Positions 42,184 through 51,551 of a stretch of DNA of 64,000 bases are shown piece after piece. The stretch comes from Aalborgiella sp963841045 (GTDB taxonomy: Bacteria > Pseudomonadota > Gammaproteobacteria > Burkholderiales > Burkholderiaceae_C). How positions within the stretch are numbered: the stretch's first letter is position 1; every line of letters starts with the position of its first letter. The stretch covers positions 186,001 to 250,000 of the forward strand of contig CAWJBD010000002.1 in NCBI GenBank assembly GCA_963841045.1. The letters run 5' to 3'. The position numbers were made by a program, and so were the translations under genes. The notes under the pieces are model-generated. The model ran no database searches. It saw only the letters and a list, made by a program, of their open reading frames with translations, and was not told where the DNA came from.

Positions 42184-43368
42184 ATGAAGACCACGACAAA
42201 AAAGACTACCGTTAAAAAAGCCGCACCGAAAACCAGTGCTAAGAGCAGTGTGAAGGCCAGTGTAAAAACCAAATCTGCACCCAAGAAGGTTGCAAAAGCG
42301 CCAGTAAAAACATCTGCAAAGACTCCGGTTAAAACTGCCACAAAAACAAAACTTGTAAAACCAGCAGTCAAAACCACTGCAAAACCAGCTTTGAAAAAAC
42401 CTGCTGCAAAGAAAGTGGTCAAAGCAGCTGTCAAAGTCGCAGTTAAAAAAACCTCTAAGCCAGCAACGAAAGCAGTACAGAAAACCACTGCCAAAACGTC
42501 AGCAAAGGTTGTGAATAAAAAATCTTCTGAAAAAAAATTACCTGTTAAACCTGTATCAAAAGTGCCTCAAAAATTGTCTAAAACCTCTAAAGCAGTTACC
42601 CCACCCACCGCCAAAGCAAAAACAACGAGTGATTCAAAATCCGCAACTGTTAAAGTAAAAAAAGTCTCTGAAGCTGCAAAAAAAGAATCTCCGAAGGCAT
42701 TCGATAAAACAACCAAAGTTGAAAAATTAAACACAGTAGCCCCTCAGGTTATCGCACCTGTCAGTCCCGCAGTAACTAAAGCAAAGTCTTCAAGACTGGC
42801 CTCGTTGACGGTGCCATCTATGGCGCAGTCTGTTGCATCCACGGCAGCTAAAGCCAGCTTTGGTCCTGTCGTGAATGCGCCAATCGTCTTCGCGCCGGCA
42901 CCGTTTGTGGTCAAACAAAATCCCAAGTTGGCAAACAACTGGAAGACCAAATCAGCAGAAGAATTGAGTTCAGAAGAGGTGTTATCAATGCCAGCATCTG
43001 AATACATGAACATCAAGCAAATGATGTTTTTCAGATTGCGATTGATTGAGCTTAAAAAGGGAATTTTGGAAAGCGCTGGCGCAACCAGCGAACATTTGCG
43101 CGACGAGTCCGCCGTTGTGCCTGATCCTACAGACAGAGCAACAATTGAAGAGGAGCATGCGCTAGAGTTGCGAACCCGTGATCGAGAAAGAAAATTGCTG
43201 AAGAAAATTGAGCAATCAATCGCTCGCATTGATGCGGGAGATTACGGATATTGTGATGAAACAGGCGAAGCCATTGGGGTTGGTCGTTTGCTAGCCAGAC
43301 CCACGGCAACCTTGTCTTTAGAGGCACAGCAACGCCGTGAGTTAAAGCAAAAAATGTACGGTGATTAA
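42184..43368 (+). CDS. dksA: RNA polymerase-binding factor DksA with a long lysine-rich N-terminal tail
   Basis: Binds the secondary channel of RNA polymerase and works with ppGpp in the stringent response. The DksA core (about 265-394) has the coiled-coil with DPTDRATIEEEHALELRTRDRERK split by the acidic tip, and a zinc-finger region of the form YGYCDETGEAIG...TLSLEAQQRR, which keeps only one of the four cysteines. About 170 residues at the N-terminus are Lys/Ala/Thr/Val repeats (KKAAPK, KTSAKTPVK) like histone H1-type bacterial proteins, followed by an Ala/Pro/Val linker. AGGAG precedes the ATG. The tail is the unusual part of a protein normally about 150 residues long. Confidence 0.9.
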   Translation: MKTTTKKTTVKKAAPKTSAKSSVKASVKTKSAPKKVAKAPVKTSAKTPVKTATKTKLVKPAVKTTAKPALKKPAAKKVVKAAVKVAVKKTSKPATKAVQKTTAKTSAKVVNKKSSEKKLPVKPVSKVPQKLSKTSKAVTPPTAKAKTTSDSKSATVKVKKVSEAAKKESPKAFDKTTKVEKLNTVAPQVIAPVSPAVTKAKSSRLASLTVPSMAQSVASTAAKASFGPVVNAPIVFAPAPFVVKQNPKLANNWKTKSAEELSSEEVLSMPASEYMNIKQMMFFRLRLIELKKGILESAGATSEHLRDESAVVPDPTDRATIEEEHALELRTRDRERKLLKKIEQSIARIDAGDYGYCDETGEAIGVGRLLARPTATLSLEAQQRRELKQKMYGD

Positions 43369-43385
43369 TTTGATTCTGACTGGTC

Positions 43386-43748
43386 ATGGGCTTCATTCGA
43401 AAATTCAAGTCAATGATTGGTCAGCAAATTAATGATGCTGACACAGGCATAAATTCCAAGTCTGTAGCTAAAAATCAAGCTCATGATAGTGAGCATGATG
43501 CCTATATTGAACCCAAACGCATCAGCCTAATTCGCACCCGTGAATTCGATCAACTGCGCACCATTTTGTTAAAAAATGGTGCGAGTTCAAGTCTAGAAAT
43601 CACCAATACAACTTTCGACAAAAAAAGTCAGAATAAGGTGCATCATCCGGCGAAAACGTTGAAAAAAATCGACGAAATCGAGGCTGAAATGTCAAAGCTA
43701 TGGTGGAAAACCGTTCGCTTGGACTTATCAAAAGGCAAGCCGGACTGA
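43386..43748 (+). CDS. Hypothetical protein, 120 residues
   Basis: I do not recognise this protein. It starts MGFIRKFKSMIGQQINDAD and is hydrophilic, with a middle block RISLIRTREFDQLRTILLKN and a basic C-terminal half (LKKIDEIEAEMSKLWWKT). There is no signal peptide or membrane segment. It starts 18 bp after the dksA stop and ends before the hairpin at 43844, so it may be co-transcribed with dksA. The position between dksA and mraZ is often occupied by hslVU in relatives. Confidence 0.6.
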   Translation: MGFIRKFKSMIGQQINDADTGINSKSVAKNQAHDSEHDAYIEPKRISLIRTREFDQLRTILLKNGASSSLEITNTTFDKKSQNKVHHPAKTLKKIDEIEAEMSKLWWKTVRLDLSKGKPD

Positions 43749-43843
43749 GTTCATCAAAAATCATTATTTCGATAGCAAGCTTGTTGCGGTTCTGCACATT
43801 GCTTGCTCAATAATTTTTCTAACATTCACTTTCTTTCGTAAGT

Positions 43844-43875
43844 CCTTATTTTTGAATGAAAATTCAAAAATAAGG
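43844..43875 (+). terminator. Perfect 14-bp-arm hairpin upstream of the dcw operon
   Basis: CCTTATTTTTGAAT and ATTCAAAAATAAGG flank a GAAA tetraloop, and CTGTATTTTTC follows. A stem this long is unlikely by chance. It can end transcription from dksA and the hypothetical gene before mraZ. The region 43749-44034 holds no gene. Confidence 0.65.
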
Positions 43876-43948
43876 CTGTATTTTTCTTCTAAGTCTTTGA
43901 TTTAATTGATGTATTTGCCAAAAAATAACGCATAAAAATTAAAAATCC

Positions 43949-43996
43949 TGATATAGTGGATAACAGTGCAAATTTGTGGGTTAAAAACCCAAATTT
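43949..43996 (+). promoter_or_regulatory. Candidate extended -10 promoter and leader hairpin of the dcw operon
   Basis: TGATATAGT (43949-43957) matches the extended -10 pattern TGn-TATAAT with one mismatch; no good -35 is present. Downstream, at 43971-43996, AATTTGTGGGTT and AACCCAAATT form a hairpin with one bulge in the predicted leader. The GTGGG resembles half of the TGGG-type repeats bound by MraZ, but there is no clear set of direct repeats. Confidence 0.4.
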
Positions 43997-44034
43997 TGAT
44001 GCAGTTTGCGTGCTATTTATAAGGGTTTCATATT

Positions 44035-44472
44035 GTGTTTCTAGGACCATCATCGTTAAGTTTGGACGCTAAAGGCAGGTTGTCAATACCTGCGAAGTAC
44101 CAAGCGGCTTTAATAAACGAAGCGGGTGGTCAGCTATGGGTGACAAAGCACCCACACGGTTGTTTGATGATTTTGCCCAAACCAGAATGGGATGTGTTTT
44201 ATGCCATCGTAGCTGGTCTGCCGATGTCAGATTTATGGCTGAAAAGAATTTTTCTAAGCAATGCGTTATCAGTGGAATTGGATGCAACGGGACGCATATT
44301 GATTGCACCTGAGTTGAGAGAGTCTTCGGGCATAACCAAAGAAACCACGCTGCGTGGTATGGGTAAGTATTTTGAGTTGTGGGATAAAGCCACATACGAC
44401 GCAAACGAGTTACGACAAATCAATGGCATGCAAGATGTTTTGCCTGAAGCCATGAAGGCTATTTCGTTTTGA
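44035..44472 (+). CDS. mraZ: Transcriptional regulator MraZ
   Basis: First gene of the dcw cluster, a DNA-binding autorepressor made of two SpoVT/AbrB-like domains. The 145 residues contain LDAKGRLSIPAKY (10-22) and LDATGRILIAPELRE (about 83-97), the duplicated motif. The start is a GTG. The stop overlaps the next gene's start region. Confidence 0.92.
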   Translation: MFLGPSSLSLDAKGRLSIPAKYQAALINEAGGQLWVTKHPHGCLMILPKPEWDVFYAIVAGLPMSDLWLKRIFLSNALSVELDATGRILIAPELRESSGITKETTLRGMGKYFELWDKATYDANELRQINGMQDVLPEAMKAISF

Positions 44473-44480
44473 ACGCAACC

Positions 44481-45392
44481 ATGTCAGCATTTAACAATCA
44501 CACAACCGTGTTGCTGAGTGAAGCTGTAGAGGCATTGTGCACCAATCCAGATGAAACCTATATTGATGGCACTTTTGGTCGTGGTGGCCATACCCAATTG
44601 CTGTTAACGAAACTGTCAGCCCATGGACGAGTCATTGCTTTTGATAAAGACCCAGATGCGGTCAGTGTGGCAAAGAGCATCGGTGACACGCGTTTATCGA
44701 TACGCCATGAAGGATTCAAAAATATTTGTGAGCTGCCTGATTCAAGTGTGGCAGGGGTATTGTTGGATTTGGGTATCAGTTCTCCACAAATAGATAACCC
44801 TGAACGTGGTTTCAGTTTTCGTTTTGAAGCGCCATTAGATATGCGTATGGATACAACAAGAGGTATCAGTGTTGCGCAATGGTTGGAACGTGCAGATGTG
44901 AATCAAATAACGGAGGTGATACGTGAATACGGTGAAGAACGGTTTGCTAGCGCCATTGCAAAGGCGATTATTACTCGCAGACAGGAACGGGGGGCAATTT
45001 CAACCACCACTGAATTGGCCCAGCTCGTGGCTGATACGGTCAAAACCCGCGAGTCGGGCCAGAATCCTGCAACGCGCACATTTCAGGCTTTTCGGATTTA
45101 CATCAACGCAGAACTTGAGGAGTTGCAACAAGCGTTGACTGCAAGTTTAAATGTTATCAAGCCAGGTGGCAGATTGGTGGTAATCAGTTTTCATTCGTTA
45201 GAAGACCGCATTGTCAAACAGTTCATCGCCGAACATTCTAAAGATGTTTATGACAGAAGGATGCCGTTGTCATTGCCAAAGAATAAGAAGTTGAAAGCGC
45301 TTGGACGAATTAAACCTTGCATGTCCGAAATATCAAGAAATCCAAGATCGCGCAGTGCTGTGATGCGTATAGCTGAAAGGCTAGCAGCATGA
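44481..45392 (+). CDS. rsmH: 16S rRNA (cytosine(1402)-N4)-methyltransferase RsmH
   Basis: Methylates N4 of C1402 in the 16S rRNA decoding centre with S-adenosylmethionine. From the ATG at 44481 it has 303 residues. The SAM-binding motif is YIDGTFGRGGHTQLLL near residue 25, with DLGISSPQID and the C-terminal VVISFHSLEDRIVKQF. A TTG 12 bp upstream that overlaps the mraZ stop is an alternative start. It overlaps ftsL by four bases. Confidence 0.93.
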   Translation: MSAFNNHTTVLLSEAVEALCTNPDETYIDGTFGRGGHTQLLLTKLSAHGRVIAFDKDPDAVSVAKSIGDTRLSIRHEGFKNICELPDSSVAGVLLDLGISSPQIDNPERGFSFRFEAPLDMRMDTTRGISVAQWLERADVNQITEVIREYGEERFASAIAKAIITRRQERGAISTTTELAQLVADTVKTRESGQNPATRTFQAFRIYINAELEELQQALTASLNVIKPGGRLVVISFHSLEDRIVKQFIAEHSKDVYDRRMPLSLPKNKKLKALGRIKPCMSEISRNPRSRSAVMRIAERLAA

Positions 45393-45679
45393 TTCGATTC
45401 AACATTGCACTGTTCATAGCCACTTTGGCCACAATGCTTTATATCGTAGGTGTTCAGTATGAATCACGTCGTTTGTTTGTAGAAGTTGAAAAGGCAAATT
45501 TGAATGTCCGCAAACTCGAGTTTGAAAATGCTGCACTTCAAGTTGAAAAACGTGCACAAGCCACACCACTGAGAATTGAAAAACTGGCCAAGGAACGATT
45601 GAATATGCGATCTGCACTTCCATCAGTGACGCAATATATTCAAAACGGATCGAATGATGATGCTGGGGCTAAGAAATGA
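45389..45679 (+). CDS. ftsL: Cell division protein FtsL
   Basis: Small bitopic divisome protein that works with FtsB and FtsQ. It is 96 residues: a membrane helix at about 4-22, then a periplasmic leucine-zipper-like coiled-coil (VEVEKANLNVRKLEFENAALQ region) and RIEKLAKERLNMRS typical of FtsL. It overlaps rsmH and ftsI by four bases on each side (ATGA). Confidence 0.9.
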   Translation: MIRFNIALFIATLATMLYIVGVQYESRRLFVEVEKANLNVRKLEFENAALQVEKRAQATPLRIEKLAKERLNMRSALPSVTQYIQNGSNDDAGAKK

Positions 45680-47409
45680 AAACCAGCATTTCATATACAA
45701 CAAGTCCTTTGCTAGCCAGCAAAACGCCAGTTTGGCGTAGCAAATTCATAGTTGCCGCTTTGGTCTTGGGGTTTTTTGCTCTAGCAGTTCGAGCTGTAGA
45801 CATTCAGGTTATTAACAACGATTTTTTTAAACGCCAAGGTGAACTTAGGTTTGTAAGGACACTGGATTTACCAGCGAATCGCGGCCAAATACTCGATAGA
45901 AATGGACTGATTCTGGCATCAAGTGTTATAGCACCGAGTATTTGGGCAACACCAGAGGATGTGGAGATATCAGATGCAAATCTGGCTAAATTAGCAAAGC
46001 TGTTAGATATGCCAATTGCTGAGGTGTCAAAGAAATTAAATGATGATGACAAGTCGTTTGTTTGGCTGAAAAGGCAAGTGGACATTAACAGAGCCAAGCA
46101 AATTGAAGCGTTAGGTATAAAAGGTGTGTATTTGCGCAATGAGTACAAGCGTCAGTATCCTGAAGGCGATGCTGTTTCATCTTTGATGGGGTTTGCCAAT
46201 GTAGAAGGCAAAGGTCTGGGTGGTATTGAATTGGCATTCAATGAGGCACTATCTGGTAAAACAGGCTCTCGTAAAGTAATTAAAGACCGACTGGGACGAG
46301 TTGTTGAGAACGTAGGAGAGCAGTTTTTACCTGTGACAGGCAAAGACTTGCAGCTGAGTATCGATAGCAAAATTCAATTTTTTGCCTTTCAAAAATTGCG
46401 AGATGCAGTTCAGGAGCATAAGGCTAAATCTGGTAGCGTGGTTGTTCTAGATGTTGTCACTGGTGAAGTTCTGGCTCTTGCGAATTATCCAGTATCAGCG
46501 AGTACAAAGATCGCTAATTTGAATGGAGCTCAGTTACGAAATCGCGCGCTAACAGATACGTTTGAACCGGGTTCGACGATGAAGCCATTTACCGCAGCCT
46601 TGGCTTTAGAAAGAGGATTGGTAAAGCCAGAAACAGTTATTCAAACTGCACCAGGACGTATCACCATTGGTGGAGCTACCATCACCGATGCACATCCACA
46701 TGATGCGTTAACTGTTTCGCAGATCATTCAAAAATCAAGCAATGTGGGTGTTGTAAAGATGGCGATGCAGATGCAAGCCAGTGAAATGTGGACAATGTTT
46801 GACCAAGTGGGATTTGGGAAAAAACCACAATTGACATTTCCAGGTATGGCGACAGGTCGAGTTCGACCATATAAAAGTTGGCGACCTGTTGAGCAAGCTA
46901 CGATGAGTTATGGATATGGATTGTCATGTAGTTTGGTGCAGTTAGCGCATGCATATACCGTCTTCGCACGAGACGGAGATTTGATACCTATGTCGATTGT
47001 TAAGCGCGATACAGTCGCAGTAGGGCAATCAGTAATTTCTCCTAAAACAGCATCATCGATTAGATCGATGTTGCAATTGGCATCAGGCGACGGTGGAACA
47101 GCTCCAAAAGCACAAACCATGGGCTACTCAGTTGGGGGTAAAACAGGTACTGCTCATGTGCTTGAAGGTAAAGCGTATGCCAATAAAAAATACAGAGGTT
47201 TTTATGTCGGTATGGCTCCGATAGAGAAGCCTCGCGTTGTTGTGGCTGTCATGATTGATGAACCCAGCAATGGTAAATATTTTGGTGGCGATGTAGCGGC
47301 CCCTGTGTTCAGTGAAACAGTACAGCAGAGCTTGCGCATATTGGGCGTTCAGCCAGACCTGAGTGTAAAACCACAAATGGTTGCTAAAGCAGTTGAGGAG
47401 TCATTCTGA
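45676..47409 (+). CDS. ftsI: Peptidoglycan D,D-transpeptidase FtsI (PBP3)
   Basis: Septal transpeptidase, 577 residues, with one N-terminal membrane helix (about 22-42), a dimerisation domain and a penicillin-binding domain. Active-site motifs are S300-T-M-K303 (EPGSTMKPF), SSN near residue 357 and KTGTAH near 487. It overlaps ftsL at its start and murE at its end by one base (TGATG). It works with FtsW, encoded downstream. Confidence 0.94.
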   Translation: MKTSISYTTSPLLASKTPVWRSKFIVAALVLGFFALAVRAVDIQVINNDFFKRQGELRFVRTLDLPANRGQILDRNGLILASSVIAPSIWATPEDVEISDANLAKLAKLLDMPIAEVSKKLNDDDKSFVWLKRQVDINRAKQIEALGIKGVYLRNEYKRQYPEGDAVSSLMGFANVEGKGLGGIELAFNEALSGKTGSRKVIKDRLGRVVENVGEQFLPVTGKDLQLSIDSKIQFFAFQKLRDAVQEHKAKSGSVVVLDVVTGEVLALANYPVSASTKIANLNGAQLRNRALTDTFEPGSTMKPFTAALALERGLVKPETVIQTAPGRITIGGATITDAHPHDALTVSQIIQKSSNVGVVKMAMQMQASEMWTMFDQVGFGKKPQLTFPGMATGRVRPYKSWRPVEQATMSYGYGLSCSLVQLAHAYTVFARDGDLIPMSIVKRDTVAVGQSVISPKTASSIRSMLQLASGDGGTAPKAQTMGYSVGGKTGTAHVLEGKAYANKKYRGFYVGMAPIEKPRVVVAVMIDEPSNGKYFGGDVAAPVFSETVQQSLRILGVQPDLSVKPQMVAKAVEESF

Positions 47410-48954
47410 TGATTGAACTGCAGAATCCCATCGATGCGGCCAAATGGTTGCGGACAAATGTGAGTGGATCACTTCAAACAAACAGTCAAAATATCAATAG
47501 AGGAGACGGTTTTGTAGCATGGCCGGGTTCATCAACTGATGGTCGTCATTTTGTTAAGCAATCTTTGGCAAAGGGAGCTGCCGTTTGTTTGGTTGAAGCA
47601 ATTGGTATTCAAGCATTTGATTTTAAAAATTTTAACGATCAGGTTGCAGTTTTTAAAGATCTTAAAAAATCCACTGGGTATATTGCATCGGAATATTACG
47701 AACAACCAAGCGAAAAGTTAGATGTGATAGCAGTTACTGGGACGAATGGAAAGACTTCAACTGTTTGGTGGCTGGCGCAAGCACTGACGCATGTCAAAAG
47801 TGATTCGGCAAAAAAATGTGGAGTAATTGGTACGCTTGGGGTTGGGGCAGCAGACCCGATAAAAGGTCATTCAAATCCGAGTAAGTTAAATCGTCAGGGT
47901 TTGGTACTTAATGGCTTAACAACCCCTGATCCTGTACTTCTGCAAAAATCATTTCGTGAATTCCTTGACGATGGCTATGGCGCATGCGCCATTGAAGCGT
48001 CATCAATAGGGTTGGCCGAGGATAGATTGTCTGGTACTGCCATTAAAACTGCGGTTTTCACAAATTTCACGCAGGACCATTTGGACTATCACAATACGAT
48101 GGAGTCATATTGGGAATCGAAAATGAGTCTATTTGAGTGCGCAACACTTGAAGTGGCAGTCATTAATGTAGATGATCCAAAATCCCAGCAAATACTTGCA
48201 AAGTTGGAAGGTAAGGCTGTAGATGTATGGACGACATCAACAACTTCTGCGACGACTGCCAAAGCAAGAATATTCGCAACTGCTGTGCAATACACAGAAC
48301 AAGGGGTTGCTTGTGTGGTGCATGAGGGACCCAACTCATACAGCTTGCAAACATCTCTAGCTGGGACTTACAACATCGCCAATCTACTTGGCGTTCTTGC
48401 TGTCATGAGATCCCTGGGTATTGCGATGAAAGAGGCAATAGAGGTTTGCCAATTGTTGACCCCCGTACCTGGTCGCATGAACACAATCATACAAGCTGGT
48501 ATGCCTGCAATCATTGTTGATTATGCTCACACGCCTGATGCATTAGAGAAGGCATTGGTAGATTCTCGAAATCTATCCAATCAGCGTGATGGACAGCTCA
48601 TTTGTGTTTTTGGTTGCGGTGGAAATCGGGATAGGTTAAAGCGTCCCATCATGGCGCAGGTTGCACAGAAATTTGCAGATCGTGTAGTCGTGACTTCTGA
48701 TAATTCTAGAGATGAAAATGTCAACGACATTTTTAAAGACATAAAAGCTGGATTTATATCAACCGATGAAGTAATCTTTTGAAATCGACCGTGCGAATGC
48801 CATTGCGAAAACTGTCTCTACAGCAACGTCAAATGATGTCGTTTTAATCGCGGGTAAAGGGCATGAGCTGTATCAAGAGTTAATGGGTAAGCGTCACTAC
48901 TTCTCAGACAAAGAACAAGCTCTATCAGCTTTGAATCGATGGGGTCAGCCATGA
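47409..48954 (+). CDS. murE: UDP-MurNAc-tripeptide synthetase MurE, frameshifted near 48777
   Basis: Adds meso-diaminopimelate to UDP-MurNAc-L-Ala-D-Glu. The ATP motif is TGTNGKTSTVWW near residue 112, and the C-terminal ligase domain has FGCGGNRDRLKRPIM. The frame stops at 48782, but the family's last block continues one frame over (EIDRANAIAKTVS, then LIAGKGHELYQ) to a TGA at 48952-48954. One surplus T in the TTTT at 48777-48780 explains this. Because MurE is normally essential, an error in the sequence is more likely than a real mutation. Confidence 0.93.
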
Positions 48955-50375
48955 TGACCTTAAAAGAAATAATGCCTTGGGTCAAGGAAGGAATCATGTA
49001 CGGCGATGGGGCAACTGTTATATCAGGTGTTAGTACTGATTCGCGCTCAATTGTTGTTGGTGATTTGTTTGTTGCGCTTAAGGGTGAGACATTTGATGGG
49101 AATCAGTTTATAAATTCAGTCAAAAAAGCTGGAGCTGCTGCGGCGATTTCTAACGAAAACTTAGACGTATTTAGTTTGCCTGGTATACAAGTAAACGATA
49201 CTAAAAATGCTCTTGGACAAATTGCAAAAGCATGGAGGACAAAATTTGTTTTACCTTTAATTGCTGTAACAGGAAGCAACGGGAAAACTACTGTTACTCA
49301 AATGGTTGCGTCGATATTACGTGCATATAAAGGAGATGCGTCAATATCAACAAAGGGTAACTTCAATAACGACATCGGTGTACCAAAGACATTATTTCAG
49401 TTGACAAAGAACACTGAAATTGCTGTTATCGAAATGGGCATGAATCACCCTGGGGAAATTGAATATTTAGCCGCGATTGCACAGCCAACCATAGCATTAG
49501 TGAACAATGCACAACGAGAACATATGGAGTTCATGGGCAGTGTTCTTGCTGTAGCTCAAGAAAATGGCAAGGTACTGAGATCTTTGCCTAAAGATGGAGT
49601 TGCAGTATTTCCATCAGATGATGTGTACAGTGGATTATGGCTAGAAATGGCACAAGATCGCAAAGTCGTCATGTTTTCTATCGAAGCAGAAGCGGCAGCT
49701 TGCAATAGTGGAACAGAACATATTCATTGCAATACATACGAATGGACTTTAAATAAATGGACAGTGTCTGTGGAGTCGCCTTTAGGTATGATTTCATATC
49801 AGCTACACGTGGCAGGTCTTCATAATGTGAAGAATTCATTGGCCGCCATAGCATGTGCATATGCTGCAGGCGTGCCCAAAAAGTTCATAGAGCAGGGTTT
49901 ACAAGATTTTAGACCGGTAGCTGGTCGTTCACATTCGATGCATTTTGTAATGCATAACAAAAATATCTCACTTGTAGACGACACATACAACGCAAACCCA
50001 GATTCTATGAAAGAAGCAGTGAATGTTATTGCAACAATGCCGGGTTATCGATTGTTGGTTTTAGGAGATATGGGTGAAGTTGGCAATGAGGGCGAACAAT
50101 TTCACAAAGAATTGGGCGAATATATCAAAAGCAAACCAATCGATCGTTTGTTTACTCTTGGTGATTTGTCAATCCACGTTTCTAACAACTCTGATAAAGC
50201 AAAACATTTCCAAACAGTTGACTCATTGAAAGTTGCCGTTTTGGAGCAACTTGCAAATGTTCATGAATCAATCAGCATTCTTGTCAAAGGCTCTCGATTC
50301 ATGAAAATGGAGCGAATTATTGAATGCATTTTAAATAGTGATGCCTTAAAGAAGGAGCCAACGCATGCTTCTTAG
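48951..50375 (+). CDS. murF: UDP-MurNAc-tripeptide:D-Ala-D-Ala ligase MurF
   Basis: Completes the UDP-MurNAc-pentapeptide. From the ATG at 48951, which overlaps the restored murE stop (ATGA), it has 474 residues. The ATP motif TGSNGKTTVTQM is near residue 107, with EMGMNHPGEIEYLA and the C-terminal DDTYNANPDSM and LGDMGEVG blocks. Its end overlaps mraY by 11 bp. Confidence 0.93.
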   Translation: MMTLKEIMPWVKEGIMYGDGATVISGVSTDSRSIVVGDLFVALKGETFDGNQFINSVKKAGAAAAISNENLDVFSLPGIQVNDTKNALGQIAKAWRTKFVLPLIAVTGSNGKTTVTQMVASILRAYKGDASISTKGNFNNDIGVPKTLFQLTKNTEIAVIEMGMNHPGEIEYLAAIAQPTIALVNNAQREHMEFMGSVLAVAQENGKVLRSLPKDGVAVFPSDDVYSGLWLEMAQDRKVVMFSIEAEAAACNSGTEHIHCNTYEWTLNKWTVSVESPLGMISYQLHVAGLHNVKNSLAAIACAYAAGVPKKFIEQGLQDFRPVAGRSHSMHFVMHNKNISLVDDTYNANPDSMKEAVNVIATMPGYRLLVLGDMGEVGNEGEQFHKELGEYIKSKPIDRLFTLGDLSIHVSNNSDKAKHFQTVDSLKVAVLEQLANVHESISILVKGSRFMKMERIIECILNSDALKKEPTHAS

Positions 50376-51543
50376 TCTGGCTCAATGGTTGCAATCTCTG
50401 TCACCTGAGTATGGATTTTTTCGGGTATTCCAGTACATCACATTTCGCGCTGTGATGGCTGCCGTAACCGCATTATTAATTGGCTTATTTGTTGGGCCAT
50501 TTGTCATCGAGCGTTTGCGCGCTTTGAAAATTGGCCAACAAGTTAGAAGTTACGGAATGGATACTCATTTGGTTAAGAGCGGAACGCCAACGATGGGTGG
50601 TGTCTTGATACTGATGGCAATCGCTTCTTCAACACTCTTATGGTCAGATCTAAGCAATCGGTTTGTCTGGATTGTTTTAATTGTGACATTAGGGTTTGGT
50701 GCAATTGGTTGGGTGGATGATTGGCGCAAAGTTGTACACAAGGATCCAGAAGGAATGCGATCGCGGGAAAAGTTTTTTTGGCAATCACTTATAGGGATTT
50801 TGGCAGCTTTGTATTTGGTTTTCAGCATTTCAGAAAGTTCAAATATCCGTGTGTTGGAACTTTTCTTCAAATGGATTCAATCAGGATTTGATTTGAATTT
50901 GCCACCCAAAGCCGATTTGCAAGTTCCCTTTGCAAAGGCAGTGAGTTATCCGCTGGGTGTTTTTGGTTTTGTGTTGCTTACCTATTTAGTGATTGTGGGA
51001 ACTAGCAATGCAGTCAATTTGACAGATGGTTTGGATGGTTTGGCAATCATGCCCGTCGTCATGGTTGGTTCGTCATTGGGAATTTTTGCTTATGTGACAG
51101 GTAGTTCCGTTTATGCAAAGTATCTGTTTTTTCCACATATTCCAGGGTCGGGTGAATTGTTGATATTTTGTGCCGCTATGGCTGGAGCAGGGTTGGCATT
51201 TTTATGGTTTAACACATATCCTGCGCAAATATTTATGGGAGATGTCGGAGCATTGGCCTTGGGGGCAGCTTTAGGAACGATTGCAGTCATTGTTCGTCAG
51301 GAGATTGTTTTATTCATCATGGGCGGAATATTTGTTGCCGAAACTTTCTCAGTCATGCTTCAAGTCAGCTATTTCAAATTCACGAAGAAAAAATTCGGCA
51401 CTGGAAAAAGGTTACTCAAAATGGCACCACTGCATCACCATTTTGAAAAAAGTGGCTGGAGAGAAACTCAAGTTGTTGTTCGGTTTTGGATTATCACAAT
51501 GTTGTTGTGCTTGATTGGCATATCAACTTTGAAGCTGAGATAG
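50365..51543 (+). CDS. mraY: Phospho-MurNAc-pentapeptide transferase MraY
   Basis: Integral membrane enzyme that makes lipid I from UDP-MurNAc-pentapeptide and undecaprenyl phosphate. It is 392 residues with about ten membrane helices. The catalytic aspartates are in GWVDDWRKV and NLTDGLDGLA, with GDVGALALG and the HHHFE loop near the end. The start lies inside murF. Confidence 0.94.
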   Translation: MLLSLAQWLQSLSPEYGFFRVFQYITFRAVMAAVTALLIGLFVGPFVIERLRALKIGQQVRSYGMDTHLVKSGTPTMGGVLILMAIASSTLLWSDLSNRFVWIVLIVTLGFGAIGWVDDWRKVVHKDPEGMRSREKFFWQSLIGILAALYLVFSISESSNIRVLELFFKWIQSGFDLNLPPKADLQVPFAKAVSYPLGVFGFVLLTYLVIVGTSNAVNLTDGLDGLAIMPVVMVGSSLGIFAYVTGSSVYAKYLFFPHIPGSGELLIFCAAMAGAGLAFLWFNTYPAQIFMGDVGALALGAALGTIAVIVRQEIVLFIMGGIFVAETFSVMLQVSYFKFTKKKFGTGKRLLKMAPLHHHFEKSGWRETQVVVRFWIITMLLCLIGISTLKLR

Positions 51544-51551
51544 CTATCAAG

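Noticed and set aside
43771..43812. GATAGCAAGC...GCTTGCTCAATAA after the hypothetical gene as a repeat copy
   Set aside because: It resembles other short repeats of Comamonadaceae but lacks GGCA and GCCGG at the right distances, so it is not a member of the family described here.
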